DNA of 64,000 bases from Shewanella sp. SR44-3 (lineage in GTDB: Bacteria > Pseudomonadota > Gammaproteobacteria > Enterobacterales > Shewanellaceae), in assembly GCF_014163735.1 (NCBI RefSeq), contig NZ_JACJDV010000014.1:1-64000 (forward strand). Direction: 5' to 3'. The notes beneath the pieces are model-generated. The model saw nothing but the letters and a program-made list of their open reading frames with translations, ran no database searches and was not told where the DNA came from. A program made the translations under genes and the position numbers. Below, piece by piece: positions 1 to 7,605 of this stretch (the first letter of the stretch is position 1; the number at the start of each line of letters is the position of its first letter).

Positions 1-39
1 AACAGATACACAACTGCTTAAAAGGTGAACCATGAGTGT

Positions 40-112
40 TTGCGAGACGACCGTCCATCCCATGGACGGGATGTTCGAGCATCCAAGGATGGACTTGCTG
101 CGTGTCGTAGCG
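40..112. repeat. Imperfect long inverted repeat (hairpin)
   Basis: Two nested inverted segments are visible. GTCCATCC near 52-59 pairs with GGATGGAC near 87-94, and the flanks GCGAGACGAC and GTCGTAGCGC extend the pairing imperfectly. It lies downstream of the tRNA-Leu region in DNA without a convincing gene. It resembles a dispersed intergenic palindrome (REP or MITE-like). No second copy was noticed in this window. Confidence 0.4.
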
Positions 113-281
113 CGAATGCCATGGCGAGCCTGTATGCAGGAATATCAACGACTGGGCTTTTGAGGCACTTTCAGTGTGAGTTTTTTAGCTCATTTTTATC
201 CAATAACGAATTTGAGCTGATTATTGAAGATATGGTCTGGTTGCAAAGATAGCTTTGTAATCTTTTAAAGGCTTATAGATA

Positions 282-310
282 CAAAAAAGCCCTAACTTTC
301 GTTGAGGCTT
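282..310 (-). terminator. Terminator-like hairpin, distal repeat unit of tRNA-Leu
   Basis: On the minus strand an AGCCTCAAC / GTTAGGGCT stem closes a GAAA loop and is followed by a run of T. It is nearly identical to the hairpin at 566-594 and follows the tRNA-Leu remnant at 341-404. It is therefore the terminator of a duplicated tRNA-Leu unit. Confidence 0.6.
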
Positions 311-340
311 AAATATACCAACATCATACTAGATGAATGA

Positions 341-404
341 TGGTACCCGAGGCCAGACTTGCACTTGTGCGCCTTACTTTCAACAAAGAGCGCGAGGGAT
401 TTTT
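341..404 (-). pseudogene. tRNA-Leu remnant (3' half only), copy 2
   Basis: Read on the minus strand, this keeps the end of the anticodon stem (ATCCCTCGC), the T-arm region, the acceptor 3' strand CTCGGGT and the encoded CCA of the intact tRNA-Leu at 625-710. It lacks the D-arm and anticodon. The T-loop GTTCAAG has become GTGCAAG, and the variable arm is enlarged with a small CTTT-GTTG-AAAG inverted repeat. It cannot make a functional tRNA. Confidence 0.75.
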
Positions 405-426
405 GCTTTTCCGCTGAGTTTAGATA

Positions 427-458
427 CAAAAAAGCCCCGATATAATCGAGGCTTTTTT
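427..458 (-). terminator. Rho-independent terminator between tRNA-Leu remnants
   Basis: An AAGCCTCGAT / ATCGGGGCTT stem is followed by TTTTTT on the minus strand. It also has a T run on the plus strand, so it could work in both directions. It is the middle of three related hairpins that each follow a tRNA-Leu copy. Confidence 0.7.
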
Positions 459-484
459 GTCCATCACTCCGAAGAGCTTAATAA

Positions 485-547
485 TGGTACCCGAGGCCAG
501 ACTTGCACTAGCACGCCTTACTTTCAACAAAGAGCGCGAGGGATTTT
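485..547 (-). pseudogene. tRNA-Leu remnant (3' half only), copy 1
   Basis: This is nearly identical to the remnant at 341-404 and spaced about 144 nt from it. It retains CCA, the acceptor 3' strand, an altered T-loop (GTGCAAG) and the enlarged variable arm, and has lost the 5' half. It lies about 140 nt downstream of the intact tRNA-Leu, so the three form a regular tandem array. Confidence 0.75.
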
Positions 548-565
548 TGCTTTTATCGTACAGAT

Positions 566-594
566 ACAAAAAAGCCCCAACTTTCGTTGAGGCT
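566..594 (-). terminator. Terminator of the Gly-Cys-Leu tRNA operon
   Basis: On the minus strand an AGCCTCAAC / GTTGGGGCT stem with a GAAA loop is followed by TTTTTTG. It begins about 30 nt after the encoded CCA of tRNA-Leu. It is a normal intrinsic terminator for the tRNA operon. Confidence 0.8.
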
Positions 595-624
595 TAAATG
601 CACCATACTTACGTATGTAAATGA

Positions 625-710
625 TGGTACCCGAGGCCAGACTTGAACTGGCACGCTTATTCAGCGAGGGATTTTAAATCCCTTGTGTCTACCGATTCCA
701 CCACTCGGGC
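625..710 (-). tRNA. leuZ: tRNA-Leu (anticodon UAA)
   Basis: The 86-nt gene has acceptor strands GCCCGAG and CTCGGGT, a discriminator A and an encoded CCA. The anticodon loop TTTAAAA sits in a GGGAT/ATCCC stem, giving UAA. It has the long variable arm of class II tRNAs. The order Gly-Cys-Leu downstream of pgsA matches glyW-cysT-leuZ of E. coli, which supports the symbol. Decayed copies follow it. Confidence 0.97.
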
Positions 711-757
711 ATAAGTGTCGTTAATTAGTTAATACATCTAACAAATCAACAAATTTG

Positions 758-831
758 TGGAGGCGCGACCCGGAGTCGAACCGAGATCGACGGATTTGCA
801 ATCCGCAGCATAGCCATTCTGCCATCGCGCC
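758..831 (-). tRNA. cysT: tRNA-Cys (anticodon GCA)
   Basis: The 74-nt gene has a GGCGCGA acceptor strand, a T-arm with GGTTCGACTCC and an encoded CCA. The anticodon loop TTGCAAA gives GCA. It is the middle gene of the Gly-Cys-Leu operon. Unlike its neighbours, it has no visible decayed copy. Confidence 0.97.
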
Positions 832-849
832 ATTGTGTAAACGGCGATT

Positions 850-925
850 TGGAGCGACATATCGGGTTCGAACCGATGACCTATACCTTGGCAAGGTATC
901 GCTCTACCAACTGAGCTAATGTCGC
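850..925 (-). tRNA. glyW: tRNA-Gly (anticodon GCC)
   Basis: The 76-nt gene has acceptor strands GCGACAT and ATGTCGC, a standard D-arm (GCTCAGTTGGTAGAGC), the anticodon loop TTGCCAA (GCC), T-loop TTCGAAC and encoded CCA. It is the first intact gene of the operon. It is preceded by two decayed 70-nt copies of its 5' half. Confidence 0.97.
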
Positions 926-995
926 ACATATCTTATTTCATTAAGCCAATTACAAGGTATCAACTTTCGACCTATAACAACTGAGCTAATGTCGC
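926..995 (-). pseudogene. Decayed tRNA-Gly 5'-half copy, repeat unit 1
   Basis: On the minus strand the unit begins GCGACATTAGCTCAGTTG, exactly like tRNA-Gly. It then carries about 16 nt in place of GTAGAGC, returns to GATACCTTG (anticodon stem and start of loop), and the rest of the tRNA is missing. It is 70 nt long and abuts both the intact tRNA-Gly and a second similar unit. Confidence 0.7.
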
Positions 996-1065
996 CTATC
1001 TTTTGCTTCATTTAATCAATTGCAAGATATCGTTTTTCAACCTATTGCAACTGAACTAATGCAGC
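996..1065 (-). pseudogene. Decayed tRNA-Gly 5'-half copy, repeat unit 2
   Basis: This second 70-nt tandem unit is more diverged than the one at 926-995. It keeps recognisable TTAGTTCAGTTG and GATATCTTG blocks with the same enlarged D-loop layout. It would be transcribed as the leader of the tRNA operon if the promoter at about 1151-1185 is used. Confidence 0.6.
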
Positions 1066-1150
1066 TAAATCATTCGATGTTTTGCTAACTAATTAATGTT
1101 TACATTAAACATGCTAACCAAGTTATTGTGCGCTGCATCTCGTGTCTACG

Positions 1151-1185
1151 GGGGTGCATTCTACCGATTTACGCCTTAGTGTCAA
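1151..1185 (-). promoter_or_regulatory. Sigma-70 stable-RNA promoter for the Gly-Cys-Leu tRNA operon
   Basis: On the minus strand there is a perfect -35 TTGACA (1180-1185), a 16-nt spacer, -10 TAGAAT (1158-1163) and then a GC-rich discriminator GCACCCCCG. A GC-rich discriminator is typical of stringently controlled stable-RNA promoters. Transcription would start near 1151, downstream of pgsA, so the tRNA operon has its own promoter. Confidence 0.75.
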
Positions 1186-1268
1186 TTACTGTTTTCAGTA
1201 AATATGACTGTTTGGACACTAAATAAACTTATTGCGCTTTTCTTGGGCGCCAGTGTGCAAGTATTGGC

Positions 1269-1817
1269 CTATTCTGCGACCAAATCTTTCCAAGCTGCTG
1301 ATATGTAACTTATCATCGACCAGAACGTCAGTATAGCGGCAACGTAAAAACACACATAGGCTAAGTCTGTCAGCATGGGGGTGGGTTTCCAAATTAGGCC
1401 TACGATTGCCACCATTTGAGCTGCAGTCTTGTATTTACCTATCCAAGATACGGCTACCACGCCACGCTTGCCAATTTCTGCCATCCACTCTCTAAGGGCT
1501 GAAATCACAATTTCACGGCCAATCATAAATAAGGCGGCTAAGGTGAGGTAAACGTTATCGTTTTGCTGTACCAGAAGCACTAAAGCTGTGGTTACCATCA
1601 CTTTGTCGGCAACCGGATCTAAAAATGCGCCAAAGCGAGTCGACTGTTTTAATTTACGGGCCGCGTAACCATCCAGTGCGTCAGTAACGGCGGCGAGCCA
1701 AAATACAAATGCTGAGGCAAAAGGTGCCCAAGAATACGGTAGGTAAAACAAGAAAATGAACACTGGCAGTAAGGCGATACGAAATAATGTCAGTGCTATG
1801 GGTATATTAAACGGCAT
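1269..1817 (-). CDS. pgsA: CDP-diacylglycerol--glycerol-3-phosphate 3-phosphatidyltransferase
   Basis: This makes phosphatidylglycerophosphate from CDP-diacylglycerol and glycerol 3-phosphate, the committed step to phosphatidylglycerol and cardiolipin, in the inner membrane. The CDP-alcohol phosphotransferase signature is complete: D46, D49-G50, R54, G63, D67 and D71. Several hydrophobic segments flank it. With the ATG at 1817 the protein is 182 residues, the same as E. coli PgsA, and starts MPFNIPIALTLFR. A TTG four codons upstream (1829) is the only alternative. It follows uvrC and precedes the glyW-cysT-leuZ operon, as in E. coli. Confidence 0.95.
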   Translation of the reverse strand: MPFNIPIALTLFRIALLPVFIFLFYLPYSWAPFASAFVFWLAAVTDALDGYAARKLKQSTRFGAFLDPVADKVMVTTALVLLVQQNDNVYLTLAALFMIGREIVISALREWMAEIGKRGVVAVSWIGKYKTAAQMVAIVGLIWKPTPMLTDLAYVCFYVAAILTFWSMISYISAAWKDLVAE

Positions 1818-1862
1818 GAATGAAACCAAATAGTCAGAAGCAGCGCCAATCTTGCCTTAAAT

Positions 1863-3692
1863 TTATCCGCCTCGCAATGCGTCATGTATTGTTTGTGCCA
1901 TTTCTAGGCTAATTCCCGGTACTTTTGTTAATTCGGCGACGCTGGCGCCTTTAACTTCCTGTATACCGCCTAAATGCTGCAATAAGGCTTTACGTCTTTT
2001 GGGGCCAACGCCGGCAATTGATTCAAGGCTTGATGTGTTACGGGTCTTTTGCCTTTTATTGCGGTGACCTGTAATGGCAAAACGATGTGACTCATCACGA
2101 ATGTGCAAAATAAGGTGGAATGCCCCGCTGTCACTTGGCAAATTAAACTGCTGCTCAGAGCCGCCAAAAACAAAGGTCTCTAAGCCGGCTTTTCGGCCCT
2201 CCCCTTTGGTCACCCCAATAAGCAGCGGCGGCCTGTCTAAGTGGGCGCATTTTTCATCCACTATGCCTTGGGCGATGCGCAGTTGACCTAGGCCACCATC
2301 AATAAACACTATGTCCGGCACCTTACCGTTATTATCTATTTTATCGAAACGGCGACTTATTGCCTGTTCCATGGCGGCATAATCATCCCCGCCGGTAATG
2401 CCAGAGATGTTATAACGCCGATAATCTGCTTTATGGGGGCCTTCTCGATTAAATACCACGCAAGAGGCAACCGTGCTCTCCCCCATGGTATGACTGATAT
2501 CAAAGCACTCCATTCGCCCAATACTGTGACCAAGCTCTAACGCTTCTTCAAGGAGGTTAAAGCGCTGCTCTTGGGTATTTTTATCAGCAAGGCGAGTCAT
2601 CACTGCGTTGGTGGCATTAGTCAGGGCTAAACGCAAAAAGCTTGCCCTGTCGCCGCGCACTTGAGTCTTGATAATAAATTTTTTCTCTAGTGCCTGCGCA
2701 ATAGCGCTTTGGAGCTCGGCTTTATCACTAAAAGACTGACTTAAGATGACTTCACTTGGCAAGGTGCGCTGCACATCGGCATTAAGATAAAACTGGCTTA
2801 TAAAGGCACTGAGCACTTCATCTATGTCAGTCTGCGCTGGCACACTAGGGTAATAGCTGCGGCTACCAAAAATTTTTCCCGCGCGAATAAACAACATATG
2901 AAAACAAGCGATGCCTTTTTCATAGTGCACCCCGATAACGTCCATATCCCCTTTATCCACTGAGACTTCTTGCTGCTCGGCAACTTTACGTAAGGCGGTA
3001 ATTTGATCCCGATACAAAGCCGCTTGCTCGTACATAAACGCCTCGGCGGCCTGCTCCATCTTAGCCACTAAATTGGTGACCACTTGCTGATCTTTACCTT
3101 GTAAAAATAAACTCGCCAGCTGAACTTGCTCAGCATAATCCTCATCGGTGACTTTATTCACGCACGGAGCGCTGCAGCGGCCAAGTTGAAATTGCAAACA
3201 AGGTCGAGTGCGAGACTTGTAGTACAGATCGTCACACTGGCGTATGGGGAATAACTTTTGTAATAGATTTAAGCTTTCACGCACCGCGCCGCCATTGGGG
3301 TAAGGTCCAAAATAGCGGCCTTTTTCCCGTTGCGGCCCTCTATGATAGGCAAGCCTAGGATGTTTGTGACCACTTAAAAATAAATAGGGGTAAGATTTGT
3401 CATCACGGAGCAACACATTGTATTTAGGCATGTATTGCTTGATGTAATCATTTTCAAGCAGCAGGGCATCGGTTTCGCTGTGGGTTAAGGTCACATCAAT
3501 ATTAGCGATATGAGACACCAAAGCCTGAGTTTTGATATTGCCAAGGTTAACGCGAAAATATGAGGATAAGCGCTTTTTTAGATCTTTTGCCTTACCCACA
3601 TAAATCACCTCCCCTTTGGCGTCATACATACGATAGACGCCAGCAGAGGAGGACACAGTTTTTAGGAATTCAGTGGCGTTAAAGCGGGGCAT
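1863..3692 (-). CDS. uvrC: UvrABC excinuclease subunit C
   Basis: UvrC makes the two incisions beside a DNA lesion in nucleotide excision repair, working with UvrA and UvrB. Visible parts in order: an N-terminal GIY-YIG nuclease domain (GVYRMYD and [13 protein letters not shown], about residues 15-90); the Cys cluster [13 protein letters not shown] near 165; a UVR helix pair near 200-230; the RNase H-like C-terminal nuclease; and tandem helix-hairpin-helix motifs at the end ([11 protein letters not shown]). The ATG at 3692 has an AAGAGA Shine-Dalgarno and gives 609 residues. A TTG at 3707 is less likely. It lies just downstream of uvrY. Confidence 0.96.
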   Translation of the reverse strand: MPRFNATEFLKTVSSSAGVYRMYDAKGEVIYVGKAKDLKKRLSSYFRVNLGNIKTQALVSHIANIDVTLTHSETDALLLENDYIKQYMPKYNVLLRDDKSYPYLFLSGHKHPRLAYHRGPQREKGRYFGPYPNGGAVRESLNLLQKLFPIRQCDDLYYKSRTRPCLQFQLGRCSAPCVNKVTDEDYAEQVQLASLFLQGKDQQVVTNLVAKMEQAAEAFMYEQAALYRDQITALRKVAEQQEVSVDKGDMDVIGVHYEKGIACFHMLFIRAGKIFGSRSYYPSVPAQTDIDEVLSAFISQFYLNADVQRTLPSEVILSQSFSDKAELQSAIAQALEKKFIIKTQVRGDRASFLRLALTNATNAVMTRLADKNTQEQRFNLLEEALELGHSIGRMECFDISHTMGESTVASCVVFNREGPHKADYRRYNISGITGGDDYAAMEQAISRRFDKIDNNGKVPDIVFIDGGLGQLRIAQGIVDEKCAHLDRPPLLIGVTKGEGRKAGLETFVFGGSEQQFNLPSDSGAFHLILHIRDESHRFAITGHRNKRQKTRNTSSLESIAGVGPKRRKALLQHLGGIQEVKGASVAELTKVPGISLEMAQTIHDALRGG

Positions 3693-3731
3693 ACACGTCT
3701 CTTGCAAGGAAATACTGAGGCTTCAAAGCGC

Positions 3732-4376
3732 TTAAAAAGTGCCAGTGTCTAGCATCTTATATCGGATAGCTAAACGAGTGAGTTCAACATCACCGCCAAT
3801 GCCCAATTTGGCAAATAGACGATAGCGATAGCTGTTGACGGTTTTAGGACTGAGATTGAGTTTCTCTGAAATATCGTTAACTTTCTCACCGCTGGTGATC
3901 ATCATCATGATCTGTAATTCACGCTCAGACAGATTAACAAAAGGGTTGTCATCTGTGTGGCTGAATTGGCTCAGAGCCATTTGTTGAGCGATTTCAGGAG
4001 ATAAATAGCGCTGACCCCGTGCGACCTGTTGAATAGCGCGTAGTACTTCTGGAGAGGTCGAGCCTTTAGTTAAATACCCTGATGCGCCAGCTTGCATCAC
4101 TTTGGTTGGGAAAGGGTCTTCAGTTTGTACCGTAAGCACAATGATTTTTGCATCAGGTTGATAACGAAGAATTTTTCTTGTAGCCTCTAAGCCGCCCATG
4201 CCCGGCATATTCATGTCCATCAAGATAACATCGGCTTCATTTTGACGTGACCATTGCACCGCAGTTTCACCATCGGGGGCTTCACCCACCACTTTAATGC
4301 CGCGCTCATCTTCTAAGATGCGTCTAATGCCCGTTCTAACCAATTCGTGGTCGTCGACTAAATATACAGAAATCAA
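3732..4376 (-). CDS. uvrY: Response regulator UvrY/GacA (LuxR-type)
   Basis: This is the partner of a BarA/GacS-type hybrid sensor kinase. In this family it activates csrB-type small RNAs and thereby controls carbon storage, motility and secondary metabolism. The receiver domain (1-120) has the acidic pair D8-D9, phospho-acceptor D54 (ILMDMNMPGM) and the conserved Lys in GYLTKG. A LuxR/FixJ helix-turn-helix lies at about 145-205 (LSERELQIMMMI, LSPKTVNSYRYRLF). The start is TTG at 4376, supported by AGAGGTAGG upstream. The length of 214 is close to E. coli UvrY. The order uvrY-uvrC-pgsA is conserved. Confidence 0.93.
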   Translation of the reverse strand: MISVYLVDDHELVRTGIRRILEDERGIKVVGEAPDGETAVQWSRQNEADVILMDMNMPGMGGLEATRKILRYQPDAKIIVLTVQTEDPFPTKVMQAGASGYLTKGSTSPEVLRAIQQVARGQRYLSPEIAQQMALSQFSHTDDNPFVNLSERELQIMMMITSGEKVNDISEKLNLSPKTVNSYRYRLFAKLGIGGDVELTRLAIRYKMLDTGTF

Positions 4377-4936
4377 GGGCTACCTACCTCTTTGTGCTCG
4401 TGCCGTTTTCACAGGCTATCTTGAGTACTAATTTAGCCCAAAAACCGTCAATATAACAGCACAATATTTCACGCAGGTCGCTAAAGGGTTAGGATTAACC
4501 CAATAAAAACAAACAATAAATGAGATATAAAAATCAATCTCTACCATCAAAAGCTTAAAATATGGCACTTGGTTGAATTACCCTCGCCCAAGTAATCTAA
4601 AATCCCAATTTTCAACGAGTCCAGTCGCCAACCGTTACTCCACTTTACCCATCCAAGTTCGCGATAAGCTTAACGGCTGACTCACTTCAATTACCGCCTC
4701 GCCCCACGGGTACCATCGCTGTGAGTGCCAAGCATTGTCGCTACGCCACCACATAAGCTTTCAGTTAACGCACCTGACTGTATTGAGAACAAGGCTTAGA
4801 CATCCCCTTTGAAGCATCTCATCAATGTGATTGATAAAGCTATAACACAGAGCCTAATCCCTTGAAGTAAAAAGCTTATTTTAGCACCCCGACAAGTTAC
4901 CCTGCTTATCATTCCAGCTTTTTTTGACTGAAAAAT
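4377..4936. other. Gene-poor interval upstream of uvrY
   Basis: This stretch holds no convincing gene. The only open frame (4796-4984, minus, 62 codons) overlaps a terminator and has no family resemblance. The uvrY promoter should lie in the left part. A TTGACG at about 4448-4453 on the minus strand is a possible -35, but no good -10 follows at the right distance. Confidence 0.5.
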
Positions 4937-4965
4937 CAAAAAGCTGCTAGAAAGCAGCTTTTTGG
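4937..4965 (-). terminator. Rho-independent terminator after the secreted hypothetical gene
   Basis: A perfect AAAAAGCTGCTT / AAGCAGCTTTTT hairpin with a short loop lies about 35 nt past the stop of the minus-strand gene at 4997-5461. T/A runs on both sides could make it bidirectional. Confidence 0.8.
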
Positions 4966-4996
4966 TATAAGAGGAAATTGGCAACCCGCGATAGCA

Positions 4997-5461
4997 TTAA
5001 TCTTGCTTTGCAAGGCTCACGATTAACTCCACAGCGGTTTTTAGCTCTTGCAACACAGCGCCTGCTGGCATGGCTTTTTTTGCACACTCGTCGATTGCGA
5101 TAGCGTAATCACTCAATAGTTTATTTTTTTGGTATTTTTGTTTTAGGCTTTCGCTGACATGAGTTTTATAGGCATCAATTTGCAGTTGGGTTTCTTTGGC
5201 TTTTTGCGCATCATTACCGGTGAACTCCAATAACCCAGGGGTGATGATAGTGCGCTGAATATGCTGGTTATACTTGCTAAGGCCGCGGCGAATAGAGCTA
5301 ATATCATCAATGGAGTAGACATCTTTTAAATCAGTGAGTTTATTAGCTACAAAATCTAGGTAGGCTTGGCAGCCCTGCATATCATTAATCGAGGGTGCAG
5401 CAAACGCCGCACCTGAGCTTAAGGTCATTATCCACAGGGATAAGATGAATGGTTTTAACAC
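4997..5461 (-). CDS. Secreted/periplasmic hypothetical protein
   Basis: I do not recognise a family. The 154-residue product starts with a clear signal peptide (MLKPFILSLWIMTLSSGAAFA, cleavage likely after AFA). The mature part is helical and charged, with two cysteines (in GCQAY and DECAKK) that could form a disulphide, so it is probably a small periplasmic protein. The start is GTG at 5461 with an AAGGAC-like ribosome site just upstream. It is a single-gene unit with its own terminator. Confidence 0.7.
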   Translation of the reverse strand: MLKPFILSLWIMTLSSGAAFAAPSINDMQGCQAYLDFVANKLTDLKDVYSIDDISSIRRGLSKYNQHIQRTIITPGLLEFTGNDAQKAKETQLQIDAYKTHVSESLKQKYQKNKLLSDYAIAIDECAKKAMPAGAVLQELKTAVELIVSLAKQD

Positions 5462-5527
5462 GGCGAAGTCCTTTTATCTGAGAATGAATGTCCGTCTCAA
5501 ATAATAGACCGCCTACAAAAAGTTAGC

Positions 5528-6067
5528 TTAGCTATTACGCCAATGTTTAACTTTAGTACGGTTGTTATTGTCGCGGCTCTGCTTAATAAGCTCATCCCCT
5601 GCAAGCATTTGCGCCGACTTTGCCAATCTGTCGTACAGCAGTACATTCACTGATGCAGCTAAATTCATGCAGCCCACAGTTGGCACGTACACCACGTCAT
5701 CTGCTGCATCAATAAGCGCTTGGGGTATGGTGCCATCTTCGGGACCGAAGATGTAAAAAGCCTGTTCAGGATGCACAAAATGCGGCAGTGGTGTTGCACC
5801 AACCACAAGGTCGACACAGATAATTTTAGCTCCTGTGGGCACTTGAGCTAACAGTGACTCGACCCCAATCAACGGAATGCGCTTAGCCGCATCTTTAGTA
5901 TCAACATCATATTGCGCATCACCGGATTTTGCCGCTAACTCGTAACGCCTGCCGGTATAGCACACGCTATCAACGCGATAACAACCTGCTGCACGCATAA
6001 TGCCGCCAACATTCACTGGGGTTTTAGGGTTTACTAAGCCTATGCTAGCAGAGCCGACGTGACTCAT
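5528..6067 (-). CDS. TrmH/SpoU-family RNA 2'-O-methyltransferase
   Basis: This is a SPOUT-class S-adenosylmethionine-dependent RNA methyltransferase; its substrate cannot be told from sequence. All three SpoU motifs are present: VNVGGIMRAAGCY near the N-terminus, FYIFGPEDGTI in the middle, and VPTVGCMNLAASVNVLLYDRL near the end, which forms the knotted cofactor site. The ATG at 6067 has GGAG at a good distance and gives 179 residues. An ATG at 6082 overlaps the yfcL stop as TAATG and is a plausible alternative. Either way the gene appears coupled to yfcL. Confidence 0.85.
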   Translation of the reverse strand: MSHVGSASIGLVNPKTPVNVGGIMRAAGCYRVDSVCYTGRRYELAAKSGDAQYDVDTKDAAKRIPLIGVESLLAQVPTGAKIICVDLVVGATPLPHFVHPEQAFYIFGPEDGTIPQALIDAADDVVYVPTVGCMNLAASVNVLLYDRLAKSAQMLAGDELIKQSRDNNNRTKVKHWRNS

Positions 6068-6081
6068 ATTATCTGGCTCCA

Positions 6082-6360
6082 TTACCCCTGGATTGCCTGA
6101 ATACGTTGACGCAATTGCTGCCACGCATTGGCCACTAAAGTGTAATCATCATCACTAAGCTCACTATTGGCCAGTGCTAGGCAATCAAACATCTTACTGT
6201 CTAGCGCGGATAAGTCTTGCTCGGGCTCAACTTCAAGTTGTGCTAACACGACAGCCACATGGCCTTGTAGGTAGCCACTGGCAAATAAGGCGTCGTCATC
6301 ACCGTTTACGACTGTCTCTTCTATCCAAGACTCTAAGGCTGCATCGTACTTGTCTAACAT
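6082..6360 (-). CDS. yfcL: YfcL family protein
   Basis: This small acidic protein of 92 residues has unknown function. It matches my memory of E. coli YfcL in length and in the DDALFASGYLQGH block and the closing LVANAWQQL segment. It has no signal or membrane segment. In E. coli yfcL also lies near aroC, prmB, smrB and sixA, which supports the name. The ribosome site GGAGAG precedes the ATG, and only 3 nt separate it from the upstream gene. Confidence 0.8.
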   Translation of the reverse strand: MLDKYDAALESWIEETVVNGDDDALFASGYLQGHVAVVLAQLEVEPEQDLSALDSKMFDCLALANSELSDDDYTLVANAWQQLRQRIQAIQG

Positions 6361-6363
6361 GGA

Positions 6364-7542
6364 TTACTCTCCGCTTAAATCTGGGTTGGCCACTTGATAC
6401 ATAACGTAATCATGGTAGCCCGTGACTATTTTGTAATAGCCCGTCAGTGCTATGTCTAATTCAGGGTCGCCACTATCCACAATTAATGGTCTGCCTTCAA
6501 GTGCTTTTAACTTTGTTTTTGTCGCTAAGATCAAAATATTGTCTTTTCCAATCTGGCGAATAAGGGCTGGAGATAACTGCTGATTGCCCCGCCCTAGTAC
6601 ATGACCTTGGCCACCAATTAAGGTGATGACCAATTTTGTGGGTTTATTTTGAGTGAAAGCGAGTAATTCTTTTGCAGTTAAATCTTTTGCAACGAGCTGT
6701 TTATGCTGAATTAAATCAACGCCAAGCAAGGTATTATCTATGCCTAACTCCTCCATCACAAAGGCCACTGTACTGCCAGAGCCCATGATATACAGGGTAT
6801 CCTCTTGCCCTTGTTCCATGGTTTCTATGACATCTGCGGCAATGTCTGCCAGCACTAACTCATCGACCTCAACGCCGCCCATTTTTACCGCTTGTATGTA
6901 TCTGGGCTCTGCGGGTACTTGCATTTCACCAAAGTATTTAGCGCGCACTTTGCCTTCACGAAAAGCCGCTTCATCTATGTCCATCACATCGGCTTGCATC
7001 AGACTGACAAGCTCACCATCTAGCAGCATTTTTACCACAAGGCCCGCGGCATGCGGAGTAATGCCATACACACCTGAATGAATTTTAACTCCAGCAGGTA
7101 CCCCTAATACCGGCAATAATACCGGCGAGCATACTGGCAAAAGTGCGGTTGATTTATCATCCAAAGCGCTGTACACATCCCTTGCAGTGCCATCGCCACC
7201 AGCAAACAGCAGCAAATCTAACGAAAGCTGCGTTAACGCACTCACCGCGGCTTTGGTATCGCAGGCTTGAGTAATTTTGTGTTGTGGCTGATACACAAGT
7301 TCAACCTTAAAGCCCATTTCTGTGGCTAAGTGCTCACCCATCTCCCCGGCTGCCGTGTAAATAACCAAGCGCTCAGCATAAGGCTTAATGACATTCAGTG
7401 CTTGCTGCATGCGCAGTATCGCTTTAGGCTCAGCCCCTAACGCTAATGCCTTTTCCACAACATCATCTGAGCCTTTAAGGGCGACACTGCCGCCAAGGCC
7501 CGCTAGTGGGTTGATAACAAGCCCTAAACGAAATACTGACAC
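6364..7542 (-). CDS. ATP-NAD kinase-like (AcoX-type) protein
   Basis: The 392-residue protein starts FRLGLVINPLAGLGG and has the diglycine nucleotide motif LLFAGGDGTARDVY typical of the NAD kinase/diacylglycerol kinase fold. A second glycine-rich site is IMGSGSTVAFVMEELG. It belongs to the ATP-NAD kinase family that includes AcoX-like proteins, and the substrate is unproven. I chose the GTG at 7542 because AAGGAG lies 5 nt upstream; a TTG at 7566 opens the frame earlier. It is followed almost without gap by yfcL, suggesting co-transcription. Confidence 0.82.
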   Translation of the reverse strand: MSVFRLGLVINPLAGLGGSVALKGSDDVVEKALALGAEPKAILRMQQALNVIKPYAERLVIYTAAGEMGEHLATEMGFKVELVYQPQHKITQACDTKAAVSALTQLSLDLLLFAGGDGTARDVYSALDDKSTALLPVCSPVLLPVLGVPAGVKIHSGVYGITPHAAGLVVKMLLDGELVSLMQADVMDIDEAAFREGKVRAKYFGEMQVPAEPRYIQAVKMGGVEVDELVLADIAADVIETMEQGQEDTLYIMGSGSTVAFVMEELGIDNTLLGVDLIQHKQLVAKDLTAKELLAFTQNKPTKLVITLIGGQGHVLGRGNQQLSPALIRQIGKDNILILATKTKLKALEGRPLIVDSGDPELDIALTGYYKIVTGYHDYVMYQVANPDLSGE

Positions 7543-7605
7543 AGCCTCTCCTTCATATTTAATCAATCCGACGCTTTATCGCACACGTTATATATCTTTT
7601 GCCAA

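Noticed and set aside
25..252. 75-codon plus-strand open frame
   Set aside because: It runs through the palindromic repeat, has no family resemblance and lies in decayed tRNA flanking DNA.
333..590. 85-codon plus-strand frame with an internal repeat
   Set aside because: The repeat in the protein comes from the two tRNA-Leu remnants and terminators read antisense. It is not a gene.
738..929. 63-codon minus-strand frame
   Set aside because: It spans tRNA-Cys and tRNA-Gly. The protein is a translation of tRNA sequence.
1183..1240. Riboswitch-like structure between pgsA and the tRNA operon
   Set aside because: The inverted segments AGTGTCC/TTGACACT and ACTGAAAACAGT overlap the -35 region of the tRNA promoter. 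No known riboswitch core was recognised.
4796..4984. 62-codon minus-strand frame before uvrY
   Set aside because: It overlaps the terminator at 4937-4965, has no ribosome site and no family features.
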